A DNA stretch of 64,000 bases, taken from positions 124,001 to 188,000 of the forward strand of contig JAEUHE010000179.1 of NCBI GenBank assembly GCA_016793885.1, in the 5' to 3' direction. This document shows, piece by piece, positions 18,716-27,444 of the stretch (positions are counted from its first letter, which is position 1; every line of letters begins with the position of its first letter). Below the pieces are notes generated by a model, which worked only from the letters and a program-made list of their open reading frames with translations, was not told where the DNA came from and made no database searches. The stretch is from Verrucomicrobiales bacterium (lineage in GTDB: Bacteria; Verrucomicrobiota; Verrucomicrobiia; Limisphaerales; UBA11320). The translations under genes and the position numbers were made by a program.

Positions 18716-19911
18716 TGGCGATGTCCTCGATCCCCCAGCCGTGCACTCGGGAGGAGCTGGAGCATCGCGAAAGCCAGTTTCTAGCTCCCTTTGCCCAGCT
18801 GAGTGCTGAAACGAGGGGGCGGGTTCATGATGAGGAACCACCGGAATGGCGGACCCACTTCCAGCGGGATCGCGACCGGGTCATTCATTCCCGCGCCTTC
18901 CGCCGATTGGAATACAAGACGCAGGTGTTCCTGAATGGCACCGGCGATCACCTGCGAACCCGACTGACCCACACCATGGAGGTGGCCGGGATCTCCCGCA
19001 ACATCAGCCGGGCGCTCCGGCTCAACGAGGATCTCACCGAGACCATCGCTCTAGCGCACGACCTCGGCCATTCGCCCTTCGGCCATAAGGGTGAGGAATC
19101 CCTGAATGCAGTCATGCGTGGGCATGGCGGGTTTGAACACAACCGTCAAAGCCTCCGGGTGGTCGAGGAACTCGAGCAGAAGTACCCGGGATTTCCGGGT
19201 TTGAACCTCACCTGGGAGACCCGTGAAGGACTGTCCAAGCACCAGTCTCGCCCGCCCTCCAACGACCAGAAGGCGGTAGCCGCCTTTCATCAATCGTCCC
19301 TCGAGGCTCAGGTCGCCAATCTGGCCGACGAGATCGCCTATTATAGCCACGACCTCGATGACGGTCTCGATTGGGGACTACTCTCGGAGAAGCACCTGCT
19401 TAAGAACGTTCGCATCTGGGCAGAGGCCAACCGCACGATCAAAAAACAGCATGGCGTGCTACCGGATGAATGCCGACGCTATTTCATCATCCGATGCCTT
19501 ATCGACGGCCAGGTCAAGGATGTCGTTCACACCACTCAATCTCGCATCGCCGAGGTGGGTATCCGCTCGGCGGACGACGCGCGCCGCCAAAAGGTGCCGC
19601 TGGTTCAGTACAGCCCCGAGCGCCGGTCTCGAAACCTGGAGCTGAGAAAGTATCTCTACCAAAACCTTTACTACAATCCGGTGGTCCACGAGCCGAACAT
19701 GCGGGCTGTGCGCATGCTCAAGGCCATGTTTCAACACTACCTGACGCATCCCAAGGAGTTGGGGGAGTTCGTAGCCAAGCGGGCTCGAAAGATCGGCTGG
19801 CATCGCGCGGTGTGCGATTACCTCGCGGGCATGACAGATCGTTATGTCCTCCAAGAATATGAACGTCTGTTCGGCCCGCCGGTCCCGGTAAGCCGCGCAC
19901 TCCCGAAGTGA
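18715..19911 (+). CDS. deoxyguanosinetriphosphate triphosphohydrolase-like protein (HD domain)
   Basis: 398 residues from the ATG at 18715, which shares a base with the ispH stop (TGATG). The HD metal site is clear: RLTHTMEVAGISRNISRAL, then ALAHDLGHSPFGHKGEESLN, and later ADEIAYYSHDLDDGL. RAFRRLEYKTQVFLNGTGDHLRTRLTHT is the nucleotide-binding region of the dGTPase-like family, which hydrolyses dNTPs to deoxynucleosides and triphosphate. It is convergent with the two-component operon. The exact nucleotide preference cannot be told. Confidence 0.93.
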   Translation: MAMSSIPQPCTREELEHRESQFLAPFAQLSAETRGRVHDEEPPEWRTHFQRDRDRVIHSRAFRRLEYKTQVFLNGTGDHLRTRLTHTMEVAGISRNISRALRLNEDLTETIALAHDLGHSPFGHKGEESLNAVMRGHGGFEHNRQSLRVVEELEQKYPGFPGLNLTWETREGLSKHQSRPPSNDQKAVAAFHQSSLEAQVANLADEIAYYSHDLDDGLDWGLLSEKHLLKNVRIWAEANRTIKKQHGVLPDECRRYFIIRCLIDGQVKDVVHTTQSRIAEVGIRSADDARRQKVPLVQYSPERRSRNLELRKYLYQNLYYNPVVHEPNMRAVRMLKAMFQHYLTHPKELGEFVAKRARKIGWHRAVCDYLAGMTDRYVLQEYERLFGPPVPVSRALPK

Positions 19912-19938
19912 CGCCCGCCCAGGCGGAAACTTTAGTGT

Positions 19939-21438
19939 TCAGCCGGCCAATGATTTGGGCGCTGGTCCCGTCGGAGGCAGGTAGTTCCGCTGCCCGGTGG
20001 AATCCGCACCAGCAGCCCCCCCGTCGAAGGCTTTGCTGCGATCCACGAGCCGCACTGTGAAGACCGAGCCCTCCCCCTGCAGGCTGGCCACTTTGACCTC
20101 TCCCTGATGCGCATGCACGATCGCCTTGACTAAACTCAGTCCTAGTCCGAGCCCCCGCTGCGATCGACTCTTGTCCCCCCGATACAACCGATCCCAAATC
20201 TTCTCCTGCTCTTCGAAGGGGATCCCCATTCCGTTGTCTCGGAATTGGATGCTGACCGCTCCCTGCTCCGAGCGCGCTCGAACAGTCACCGTTCCTCCTT
20301 CCGGGGTGTATTTGATGGCGTTATCCAGGAGATTTCCGAACACCTGACGCATCCGATTGGCATCGATGGTGGCAAAGCAGGGACGCTCCAGCTCTGGAAC
20401 CAGCCTGATCCTCTTCTCTTCGGCCACGTAATCGTAGAGGCTGATCACCTCCTCGAGCAGCGAGCAAACATCGAAGCGCTCCAAGCTCAGCCTCATCACG
20501 CCCGCCTCCGCCTCCGCCACATCGAGCAGAGTTCTCAGCATGGTGAGCACACGGTCTGACTCCTCCACGCAGTCGGCCAAAGCCTCCGTGGTGTGCGCCG
20601 GATCCTCCGGTTTCTGCAGAGCCAGTTCAGCAATGCCCCGGAGTCGAGTCAGGGGGGTGCGCAAGTCGTGGGCCACATTGTCCAGGGATTCGCGCATCCC
20701 GCGAATCAGCGCCTGGTTCTTATCCAGCATGTGGTTGAACAGTCGGGCAAGTTCCGCCAACTCATCGTTGCTCTGACCCGCCGGCACGCGAGCATCCAAT
20801 CGACCTGTGTCGATGATGGACTTGGCGGTGGCGACGACCTGGCGAATCGGGCGCGTCACACGATACGAGAATAGAGCTCCTCCCGCCAGGGCCAGCACGA
20901 GTACGGGAGTGATCACGATGAAAAACGTCTTCCGAAACGGCTCCAGGAGCATCTCCCGATTATTGGTAATGCGCCCCACTTGCAGCTCGTAACCGTCCCA
21001 CATCCCCTTGGAGCCGATCGTTAGGTCGCGCTCGTTGTCCTTGGGGATTCGAAGGTAGGGCCGTTTGACTTGGACCTGGTAGTTGCCGACCAACAGCTCC
21101 GAGGATTCGTATTCCACCCAGTCCGGCGGAACTGAAATGATCATGGATTGCTGCTGCGGCGAAATCAGCCGGACAAAATAGTTCCGAGCTTTCCGCCCAT
21201 CGGCAGTCGTTTCAGCCCTCATCTTCAGCGCCCGCGGCCCTCCGGCCTGGTAGATCGCCTCAAACTCCTTCAGCTGAGCCTCAATGACCTCCCGGTCCGT
21301 GCGTTCGATCGCGCTCGAGAGCAGCAGATACATGAAGAGGTACAGCGCCGCGGCGCTCGCCGTGAACACAAAGGCGTACCATAGGTTCAGGCGAAAGCTG
21401 ATGGTGCGGGTGAGCCCCTCAAGCGCTTTTAAGGACAT
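19939..21438 (-). CDS. two-component sensor histidine kinase
   Basis: 499 residues. A transmembrane helix near residues 15-38 and a second near 175-195 flank a periplasmic sensor domain. HAMP is at about 195-250 ([11 protein letters not shown]...[10 protein letters not shown]), HisKA has the phosphoacceptor in [15 protein letters not shown] (about 262), and the HATPase has [15 protein letters not shown] and [21 protein letters not shown]...[12 protein letters not shown]. The layout matches the heavy-metal (CusS-type) subgroup, but the signal is not determined. The start lies 20 bases inside the response-regulator gene, so the pair is translationally coupled. Confidence 0.93.
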   Translation of the reverse strand: MSLKALEGLTRTISFRLNLWYAFVFTASAAALYLFMYLLLSSAIERTDREVIEAQLKEFEAIYQAGGPRALKMRAETTADGRKARNYFVRLISPQQQSMIISVPPDWVEYESSELLVGNYQVQVKRPYLRIPKDNERDLTIGSKGMWDGYELQVGRITNNREMLLEPFRKTFFIVITPVLVLALAGGALFSYRVTRPIRQVVATAKSIIDTGRLDARVPAGQSNDELAELARLFNHMLDKNQALIRGMRESLDNVAHDLRTPLTRLRGIAELALQKPEDPAHTTEALADCVEESDRVLTMLRTLLDVAEAEAGVMRLSLERFDVCSLLEEVISLYDYVAEEKRIRLVPELERPCFATIDANRMRQVFGNLLDNAIKYTPEGGTVTVRARSEQGAVSIQFRDNGMGIPFEEQEKIWDRLYRGDKSRSQRGLGLGLSLVKAIVHAHQGEVKVASLQGEGSVFTVRLVDRSKAFDGGAAGADSTGQRNYLPPTGPAPKSLAG

Positions 21439-22093
21439 ACCCCACTCCTCGAATCGTGTGAATGAGTTTCACGGCAAAGTCTTTATCGACCTTGGTCCGC
21501 AGGCGATGAACGAGCACGTCCACCACATTGGTCTGCGGATCGAAACTGTAATCCCAGACATGCTCCAAAATCATGGTTTTGGTGACCACTCGCCCGGGAT
21601 TTCGCAGGAGATACTCCAGCAGCGAGAACTCCCGGGTCTGAAGCTCGATCTTCTGTCCCTGACGGGTGACCTCACGACTTAACAAATCCAGCACCAGATC
21701 CGCGCAGGTCAATCGAGTGGGCTCTGTCGTTTGAGTCGCTCGGCGGATGAGTGCCTGCACTCGAGCCACCAGTTCGGAGAAGGCGAAGGGCTTGGCGAGG
21801 TAATCGTCCCCGCCCGCCTGCAAGCCGCGAATCCGATCATCCACCGAGGCCTTTGCGCTGAGGATGATCACCGGAGTTCTCACTCCCTCGCGTCGGATTT
21901 GCTGAAGCACGCTCAAGCCGTCCAGCTTCGGCAGCATCAGGTCCAGCACCGCCGCGTCATAGGGGGTCGACCGCGCCATGATCAAAGCCTCCTCCCCATC
22001 CGCGCAGGCGTCGACGGCGAAGCCCGCCTGCTTGAGGCCATTGACCACAAATGACGAAATCTTCTTATCGTCCTCGACCACCAGAATGCGCAT
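21419..22093 (-). CDS. OmpR/PhoB-family response regulator
   Basis: 224 residues from the ATG at 22093 ([20 protein letters not shown]); the open frame upstream has no conserved sequence. Receiver domain residues are the acidic pair EDD (8-10), phosphoacceptor Asp in [12 protein letters not shown] (about 51), Thr in VIILSAKA and Lys in [11 protein letters not shown]. The winged-helix DNA-binding domain is at about 125-222, ending [17 protein letters not shown]. It pairs with the kinase downstream and follows htrA by about 120 bases. The dyad upstream of htrA is a natural candidate binding site. Confidence 0.95.
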   Translation of the reverse strand: MRILVVEDDKKISSFVVNGLKQAGFAVDACADGEEALIMARSTPYDAAVLDLMLPKLDGLSVLQQIRREGVRTPVIILSAKASVDDRIRGLQAGGDDYLAKPFAFSELVARVQALIRRATQTTEPTRLTCADLVLDLLSREVTRQGQKIELQTREFSLLEYLLRNPGRVVTKTMILEHVWDYSFDPQTNVVDVLVHRLRTKVDKDFAVKLIHTIRGVGYVLKSA

Positions 22094-22212
22094 GTCTGAG
22101 TCCATTAAACGGGAAGCTGAGCCATCAATCAAAGCGGAAATAGGACGCCCTCCCATGAGATGCCTTGGAAGTGGCACTGGGAGGGCGGTCATGGTGGGAT
22201 TTCTCGTTTGGC

Positions 22213-23751
22213 TTACTTCTTTGCTTCTTCCTGCACTACAATGTAGCGGTTCGTACCCTGCCCCCGACCCGAGGGTGTCCAGACCCGCAAAAGCACGGTG
22301 TCTTCCTTGATCTGCTCGCTCAGCTCGACCGCCTCATCGGCGCTGGCCACGGGCTGGCGGTTGATCTCGCGAATGACATCGCCGACCTTCAATCCGGCCT
22401 CGGCGGACGCCGAGTTCTCATCGAGCTGCACGACGATCGCCCCTTTCATGTCCGCCGGAATCCCATAGCGGGTGCGCGCCGCTCGATCAATGTCGGCAAC
22501 CGTGACCCCTTCCAGAGCATCCACCTGTCCATCGGCGCTCTTGTTATCCCGCGAGGCAGTCAGGTTCTCAGGCAGTTCCTTGAGCACCATATCCACCTTC
22601 TTGCGTTCGCCATCGCGAACGATCTTCAATACGATCTTGGTCCCGGGAGCGGTCTGACTGACCTGAAAACGCAGGCTCTTGCTGTCTTTTACCGGTTTGC
22701 CGTCGAGCTCGATGATCACATCGCCATCTTGGAGTCCGGCCTTCGATGCCGGTGTGTTCGGCGCCACCTCGGCGACGAGCGCTCCACCGACACCTTCCAG
22801 CTTAAACTGCTTGGACAGCGCCGGCGTCATCGGCTGCAGAATCAAGCCCATATAGCCGCGCACGACACGGCCATCCTTGACGATGCTCTCCATCACAAAG
22901 CGAGCCAGGTTGATGGGAACCGCGAAGCCAATGCCCTGGTTTCCGCCCGTGCGACTGAGGATTGCAGTGTTGATACCGATCAGACGTCCGGTCGCGTCGA
23001 TCAATGCACCCCCCGAGTTGCCGGGGTTAATGGGAGCATCGGTCTGAATGAAGTCTTCATACATGAGGCCGAGACTGGCCCGCCCGGTCGCGCTGACGAG
23101 TCCCATGGTCACCGTTTGACCAATCCCGAAGGGGTTTCCGACGGCTAGAACGACATCTCCTACTTCGATTGCGTCGCTATCGGTGGTGGAAATCGGAACC
23201 AGGTCCTTGGCCTCGATCTTGAGCACAGCGATGTCGGTCTTCTCATCGCGGCCGATCACTTCGGCGGTGTACTCCCGGTCGTCAGCACCCACGGCCACTT
23301 TAACCTCGTCGGCTCCCTCGATGACGTGATTGTTGGTTAGGATGTAACCATCCCGGGTCACGATGACACCCGACCCCAGCCCCTGCTCGCGCGGGGTTCG
23401 CTGCGGACCTGCGCTCGGATCCTCACCGAAGAAGCGTCGCAGCAACGGATCGTCCGCGAAGGGATTTCGTCCTCGGCCTCCGGGAATGACCTTAGCCTTG
23501 GTGGTGCTATAAACCTTCACCACGCTGGGGCTGACCTTCTTCACGACATGGGAAAAGCTCGCGGTGAATTTTCCATCCCGTTGCAACGGGGTGGTGTCGG
23601 CCTCCAGGCGGACCGGCGGGCGCTTGTCCTCCTTTTCCTTATCTTTCGCCGAGGCCACTTCCACCAGCCCGGGCAGCAGGCCCAAGGCGAGAAGTGCGCC
23701 GCCAACGGCGCTCCAATTGGATCGTACCGAGAGAGTCAGTTCTGGTTTCAT
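22213..23751 (-). CDS. periplasmic serine protease/chaperone, HtrA/DegP family
   Basis: 512 residues from the ATG at 23751. A signal sequence of about 36 residues ends VEVASA. The trypsin-like domain has the full catalytic triad: His in LTNNHVIEGADEVKV, Asp in DEKTDIAVLKIEA and Ser in PINPGNSGGALID. Two PDZ domains follow (about 290-385 and 405-505; KAGLQDGDVIIELDGKPV and EAGLKVGDVIREINRQPV). It degrades or refolds damaged envelope proteins. The order htrA, response regulator, sensor kinase on one strand suggests an envelope-stress circuit. The paralogue name (DegP, DegQ, MucD) cannot be fixed. Confidence 0.95.
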   Translation of the reverse strand: MKPELTLSVRSNWSAVGGALLALGLLPGLVEVASAKDKEKEDKRPPVRLEADTTPLQRDGKFTASFSHVVKKVSPSVVKVYSTTKAKVIPGGRGRNPFADDPLLRRFFGEDPSAGPQRTPREQGLGSGVIVTRDGYILTNNHVIEGADEVKVAVGADDREYTAEVIGRDEKTDIAVLKIEAKDLVPISTTDSDAIEVGDVVLAVGNPFGIGQTVTMGLVSATGRASLGLMYEDFIQTDAPINPGNSGGALIDATGRLIGINTAILSRTGGNQGIGFAVPINLARFVMESIVKDGRVVRGYMGLILQPMTPALSKQFKLEGVGGALVAEVAPNTPASKAGLQDGDVIIELDGKPVKDSKSLRFQVSQTAPGTKIVLKIVRDGERKKVDMVLKELPENLTASRDNKSADGQVDALEGVTVADIDRAARTRYGIPADMKGAIVVQLDENSASAEAGLKVGDVIREINRQPVASADEAVELSEQIKEDTVLLRVWTPSGRGQGTNRYIVVQEEAKK

Positions 23752-24196
23752 AGTTGCGTCCTGTTCCATAAAAATCGTTCGTTATATCTTCCAGTAGAGT
23801 GGCCTGGCAATCTGTCGAGACCCTTTCTGGGAGATTACAGATTTGTAACGAAGTAAGTCGCAGGGGGATAAGGAAAAGGACAGAACTGAGCACCACGAGA
23901 GTGGCCGCGGGAGTTTCCCCGTGTAGGAGGCGAGGTCACGAGACTCTGGGGGGCTCGTTCATCGTCTATCAGGCCGGTAATCATATGGGGCATCCCTGGT
24001 TCTACCCAGTGGGCGGCGGAGAAACAGTTTCTGAATACAGGCGGAAGTAACGAGTCTTCCCAAGTGCCGTCTTTTCCAATGCTGCACGTCGAAAAGTGAG
24101 GTCTTCTTCCTGAACAGCCCCTAAGTAGTCCTCCCACTTTGCGGTTGAACCTAACTTTTCCGAGAATTGAAGCCGGAACCAAGGAAGGCGATAACT
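23752..24196. other. intergenic region upstream of htrA, no gene seen
   Basis: 445 bases carrying the htrA promoter region and a dyad operator candidate near its right-hand third of the htrA leader. Minus- and plus-strand frames exist across 23835-24200 but show no conserved motif, signal or ribosome site; composition is less GC-rich than neighbouring genes. Confidence 0.5.
23835..23848. promoter_or_regulatory. TTACA-N4-TGTAA dyad, candidate response-regulator operator
   Basis: TTACAGATTTGTAA is a perfect 5-bp inverted repeat with a 4-base spacer, the form bound by several OmpR-family regulators of the copper/envelope-stress type. It lies about 84-97 bases upstream of the htrA start, in front of an htrA-regulator-kinase gene set. 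Confidence 0.5.
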
Positions 24197-24952
24197 TCAC
24201 TCGAGCGTGACGCTTGCTGGCTTGTCGATCAGCGTTAGCTCAGGACGAACAATCAGGAACATGAAAACGAGCCCCGTTGTGTCGGTAACTTGAGCCGTAA
24301 CCGTATCGCTAGGACACCCATAGACTCGTGATGTGCCATCCCCCTGAATAGTCTGAGCATCCATAAGGATGCCCCTAGGACCGAAGAAGCGTTTGCCCGT
24401 GTACTCGAATTCGACTAGGAGATTCCCCTTTGAGGGCGAAAATGGAAAGACGTTGGAGAAAACATACCAGTTCCTCCCATCAAACGGAACCGGCACGCCG
24501 GAGCATCCAGTTCCACCACCTTGCAGACCGCTGATGCCGGTGCGAAAAACCTCAAGTTGGTCGCCCCCCACATTCTCGTTGAAGACCTCGGATAATTGAT
24601 CCGGCTGGCGTTCGCTCGTCGAGAGTCGTATTGCGAAATTGCGTAGTTCGGTCGCCTCGATGTTACACGAATCTCCCCTCAACATCATGGACCAAATGTA
24701 ATAGGTCTCAGATGAGATTCGGCTCAATTCATCCGCGGAGATTACTTGTTGGTATCGAGCCGAATCGCAGTCCTCAAAATTCGGAAATCCAAAGGAAGCG
24801 AACGGGATTGATGTGCTGTCACCCCCTTCGACTGTTTCGTCCAGACTCGCCGGCACTACCGGAGTCAAATACCACGGAGGCACTCCTCGTGCAGCACAGG
24901 TCAATATCAGGAGTGTGGTGAAAGTCGCTCTCAGGAATTTCAGCCAAATCAT
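24197..24952 (-). CDS. exported protein of unknown function ('RYQQV' type)
   Basis: 251 residues. An N-terminal basic and hydrophobic stretch (MIWLKFLRATFTTLLILTCAARG) is a likely signal peptide. The mature part has DSARYQQVISADELS, a pattern I associate with many uncharacterised exported proteins of Verrucomicrobiota, followed by beta-rich segments (NWYVFSNVFPFSPSKGNLLVEFEY, FGPRGILMDAQTIQG). Four cysteines (in EDCDS, GDSCN, TGCSG, YGCPS) may form disulfides. Base composition is nearer 50% GC than its neighbours. It lies between repeat-rich gaps, which fits an accessory gene. I cannot name a function. Confidence 0.7.
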   Translation of the reverse strand: MIWLKFLRATFTTLLILTCAARGVPPWYLTPVVPASLDETVEGGDSTSIPFASFGFPNFEDCDSARYQQVISADELSRISSETYYIWSMMLRGDSCNIEATELRNFAIRLSTSERQPDQLSEVFNENVGGDQLEVFRTGISGLQGGGTGCSGVPVPFDGRNWYVFSNVFPFSPSKGNLLVEFEYTGKRFFGPRGILMDAQTIQGDGTSRVYGCPSDTVTAQVTDTTGLVFMFLIVRPELTLIDKPASVTLE

Positions 24953-25542
24953 AAGAATGTCAGCTCCATAGCAACCAAAATAGCTCTGCGAGGAGACCGT
25001 TTCAATAACGATCCTGTTCCCGGGTGCGATTCTCTGCGGGTGGATGCGGATTCGAGCCAGCAGAAACTACACACTCCGTCACGTCCTAAGAAGCCGTAGA
25101 GGACTATGAGCACCACTCGCACTTTTTTGTTCTGGGGACCCGATTGCCGCACCGTATCCCAAAGGGATTCCGCCTCAAAGCCCAGGGTTGGCGTGAGGTA
25201 CGAGGGCCTACCCTGGGTGAGTTGTGCGTACTCGGACAACCCCAGGGTGGGTTGCGGATCGGAGTTCAGACTAGAAACGCCGACTGTGACCACGGATCTC
25301 TCGGATAACACGGATGGAAAAGCACGATGATGGGGCGGTTTCCCAGGGTAGTTCGTTCCTCTCAACCCTGGGCTTTGAGGCGCAATCCCGTTGGGATAGG
25401 GACCGAAGCTTTTCAAAGCCAAGGGTAACGCTCAGAAGGGTTCTATTGCTATCCCACCTGTCCCGGAAGAGAACATCCAGCTGCTCTCGCCCGGATGTGA
25501 TCTCTCCCCTGACCTTCCCCACCCTTTCAAAACCGCCACCCT
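24953..25542. other. 590-bp non-coding, repeat-rich stretch
   Basis: No gene is supported. It contains an inverted pair of related elements (25155-25217 and 25342-25398, listed separately) and degenerate echoes of the same words near 25236-25265 and 25405-25430. Open frames here are by-products of the repeats. Confidence 0.6.
25155..25398. repeat. inverted pair of intergenic repeat elements
   Basis: Element 1 (25155-25217) reads from TATCCCAAAGGGATTC through GCCTCAAAGCCCAGGGTTG to CCCTGGG. Element 2 (25342-25398) is the reverse complement of the same order of words. GCCTCAAAGCCCAGGGTTG is identical in both, and flanking blocks differ by a few bases. Each element is itself partly palindromic (CCCAGGG, CCCTGGG). 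This looks like a dispersed family of non-coding repeats rather than an insertion sequence; no transposase is present. Confidence 0.75.
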
Positions 25543-26088
25543 CTAATGCCGGCCCCCGCCCCCTCCCGAGGGCTTGGCATTCACGATCCGCTCGATCCAC
25601 GCCAGGCAAACGGCCGAGCCGACAAAGGCCAGATGAATGATCACCTGCCACAGGACAGCTTTCTCGCTGTGCTTTTCAACGTCGATAAACGTCTTGAGCA
25701 GATGAATGGACGAGATCCCGATCAAGGCCGTCGCCAACTTGACCTTCAGGACGCTGGCATTCACATGCGACAGCCACTCCGGCTGATCCGGATGCCCCTG
25801 CAAGTTGAGCCGCGAGACGAAGGTCTCATACCCACCAACGATGACCATCACCAGCAGGTTGGCGATCATGACGACGTCGATTAGCCCCAACACCCCCAGC
25901 ATGATCTGGGTCTCCGCCAAGGAAGTGGCGTCATGCACCAGATGCCACAGCTCCAGCATGAAGCGGTAGACATAGACTCCTTGGGTGACAATGAGCCCCA
26001 GGTAGAGCGGTGCCTGCAGCCAGCGGCTGAGGAATATAAAGTTGCCGAGGGTGTTCTGCCGTCTTCCGGCGTTGCGCGCATCATCCAT
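25543..26088 (-). CDS. YqhA/UPF0114-family membrane protein
   Basis: 181 residues with four predicted membrane helices: about 22-45 ([24 protein letters not shown]), 65-90 ([24 protein letters not shown]), 115-135 and 145-165. The central [21 protein letters not shown] and the block [27 protein letters not shown] are typical of the TIGR00645/UPF0114 family. That family is of unknown biochemical role in the inner membrane. The C-terminus ends in a Gly-rich tail and His. It stands alone between repeat-bearing gaps. Confidence 0.88.
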   Translation of the reverse strand: MDDARNAGRRQNTLGNFIFLSRWLQAPLYLGLIVTQGVYVYRFMLELWHLVHDATSLAETQIMLGVLGLIDVVMIANLLVMVIVGGYETFVSRLNLQGHPDQPEWLSHVNASVLKVKLATALIGISSIHLLKTFIDVEKHSEKAVLWQVIIHLAFVGSAVCLAWIERIVNAKPSGGGGGRH

Positions 26089-26508
26089 AAATCTAAATCA
26101 GAGTCCCGTGCAGGATAGCGTGACAGGCCAGCAAGGCAATACCCAGAAGCGATGGGATGGGGAGTGTGATTTGAAATACGTGAGATTCAAGTTGAATTCA
26201 GCGGGTGACAACTCCAGGTAACCATCCCCCCATCGAGGGCTTAAAGCCCGGCATAATGCCGCCGAGTCCTTCGCGACTTTGCAACTCACCCACTTCGAAT
26301 CGCACACCTACCTGGACTGAGCTTAACGGGGTTTCGCCCTACCGCCGTGACGAGTCGAGGTAGGGCGAGACTCTGTCGAGCCGTCAAGTGCACTTGAGCA
26401 GTGAAGTGGAGGAGGCCACGTCGTGGAGAACCCGCCTGGTGACGGTTGTCCACAGGCCCTCCGCGACCTTGCCCATCCTTGTCCACGTCCGGGGGGGGCA
26501 GACCGAAT
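26089..26508. other. 420-bp intergenic region with one palindromic repeat
   Basis: No gene supported. It holds the hairpin repeat at 26331-26371 and, to its right, sequence just beyond the end of the DMT transporter gene. No tRNA or terminator with a T-run is visible. Confidence 0.5.
26331..26371. repeat. palindromic repeat (GTTTCGCCCTACC / GGTAGGGCGAGAC)
   Basis: 13-base arms at 26331-26343 and 26359-26371 pair at 12 of 13 positions around a 15-base loop. The wording resembles intergenic repeats I associate with Verrucomicrobiota genomes. There is no T-run, so a terminator role is uncertain. Confidence 0.6.
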
Positions 26509-27411
26509 TCACCCTTCCAGGGATGGACTGGCCTTCAGAACCGGCTTGCTCGGCTTGAGGAACCCAAACGCGAGGCCTGCGCCAATACTGAGGCCGCCCC
26601 AAAGATGTCCCCAGTGCAACGACTCTCCCAACCAAAAATGGGCAATCAGAATTCCCGCCAGCGGCTGCATAAAGATCGTCAAGGCTACAAGATTCACCGG
26701 CGTTTCGCGGATTATCAGCAGCCATAGCACATAGCCGCCCGACGTGCACAGCCAGCCCATATAAAGCAACATGGCCCACGCGCTCGCCGGAAGCTGCGCC
26801 GCTGCAGGGATCGCCCGACTCCCTTCCAGGGCCAAGTTGAGTCCCGTGGCTGCAAACAAGCTTATCCCCACCACCTTGTATGGGCTGGCCGTGGCGCCTA
26901 ACGGTTTGCCTAGGATCGAGTAGACGGATTCGCACAGAAAGGAGGAGATGAAGATCAGGCTGGCGAGCAGTCCAGTCCAATGGAAATCGGGCGCCCACAC
27001 ACGATTCAGCAGGGCCAAGCCTCCCAGGCAGAGCACGAATCCGACCCAGCTTTGAATGCTAATCTTTTCGCGGAGGAACAGAGCGGCCGCCACCGCGGTC
27101 AAGATGGGTTCGAACCCCATCAGCACCGAGGAGTTCCCGGCCGTGCCCATGAGATTTCCGTAGACCTGCAGCCGTTGGCCGAGGCAAAAAACCACGAGCC
27201 CCATGATCGCGCTGCGCACCAGGTTCCACCCTCGAGGACAAGGACCGGGCAACCAGCGCCAGGCGAGAGCGAACGGAATCGCCGCCAGACCGAAACGCAG
27301 GGTAACAATGCTCGAAAAAGTCAGGTGCTTCTCCAACTCCTTGTTGAAGGAGAGAATCCCGGCCCAGAACACGTTAAACAGAACCAGGAGGAGGAGATGG
27401 CTGATTTTCAT
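26509..27411 (-). CDS. EamA/DMT-superfamily transporter
   Basis: 300 residues with about ten membrane helices in two five-helix repeats, the RhaT/EamA layout. The first repeat starts LLLVLFNVFWAGILSFNKELEKHLTF and has LRFGLAAIPFALAWRW. The first repeat ends with LMGFEPILTAVAAALFLREKISIQSWVGFVLCLGGLALL, and the second with IFMQPLAGILIAHFWLGESLHWGHLWGGLSIGAGLAF; both are family hallmarks. These inner-membrane proteins export amino acids, metabolites or drugs. The substrate is unknown. The gene ends the block transcribed after uvrC (33 bases away). Confidence 0.9.
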   Translation of the reverse strand: MKISHLLLLVLFNVFWAGILSFNKELEKHLTFSSIVTLRFGLAAIPFALAWRWLPGPCPRGWNLVRSAIMGLVVFCLGQRLQVYGNLMGTAGNSSVLMGFEPILTAVAAALFLREKISIQSWVGFVLCLGGLALLNRVWAPDFHWTGLLASLIFISSFLCESVYSILGKPLGATASPYKVVGISLFAATGLNLALEGSRAIPAAAQLPASAWAMLLYMGWLCTSGGYVLWLLIIRETPVNLVALTIFMQPLAGILIAHFWLGESLHWGHLWGGLSIGAGLAFGFLKPSKPVLKASPSLEG

Positions 27412-27444
27412 GGGAAGATGGGAAGCGCTGCTGCCGAGCCGGCG

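Noticed and set aside
23835-24200. 121-codon minus-strand frame upstream of htrA
   Set aside because: No conserved sequence, no ribosome site; it spans the dyad and an apparently non-coding stretch.
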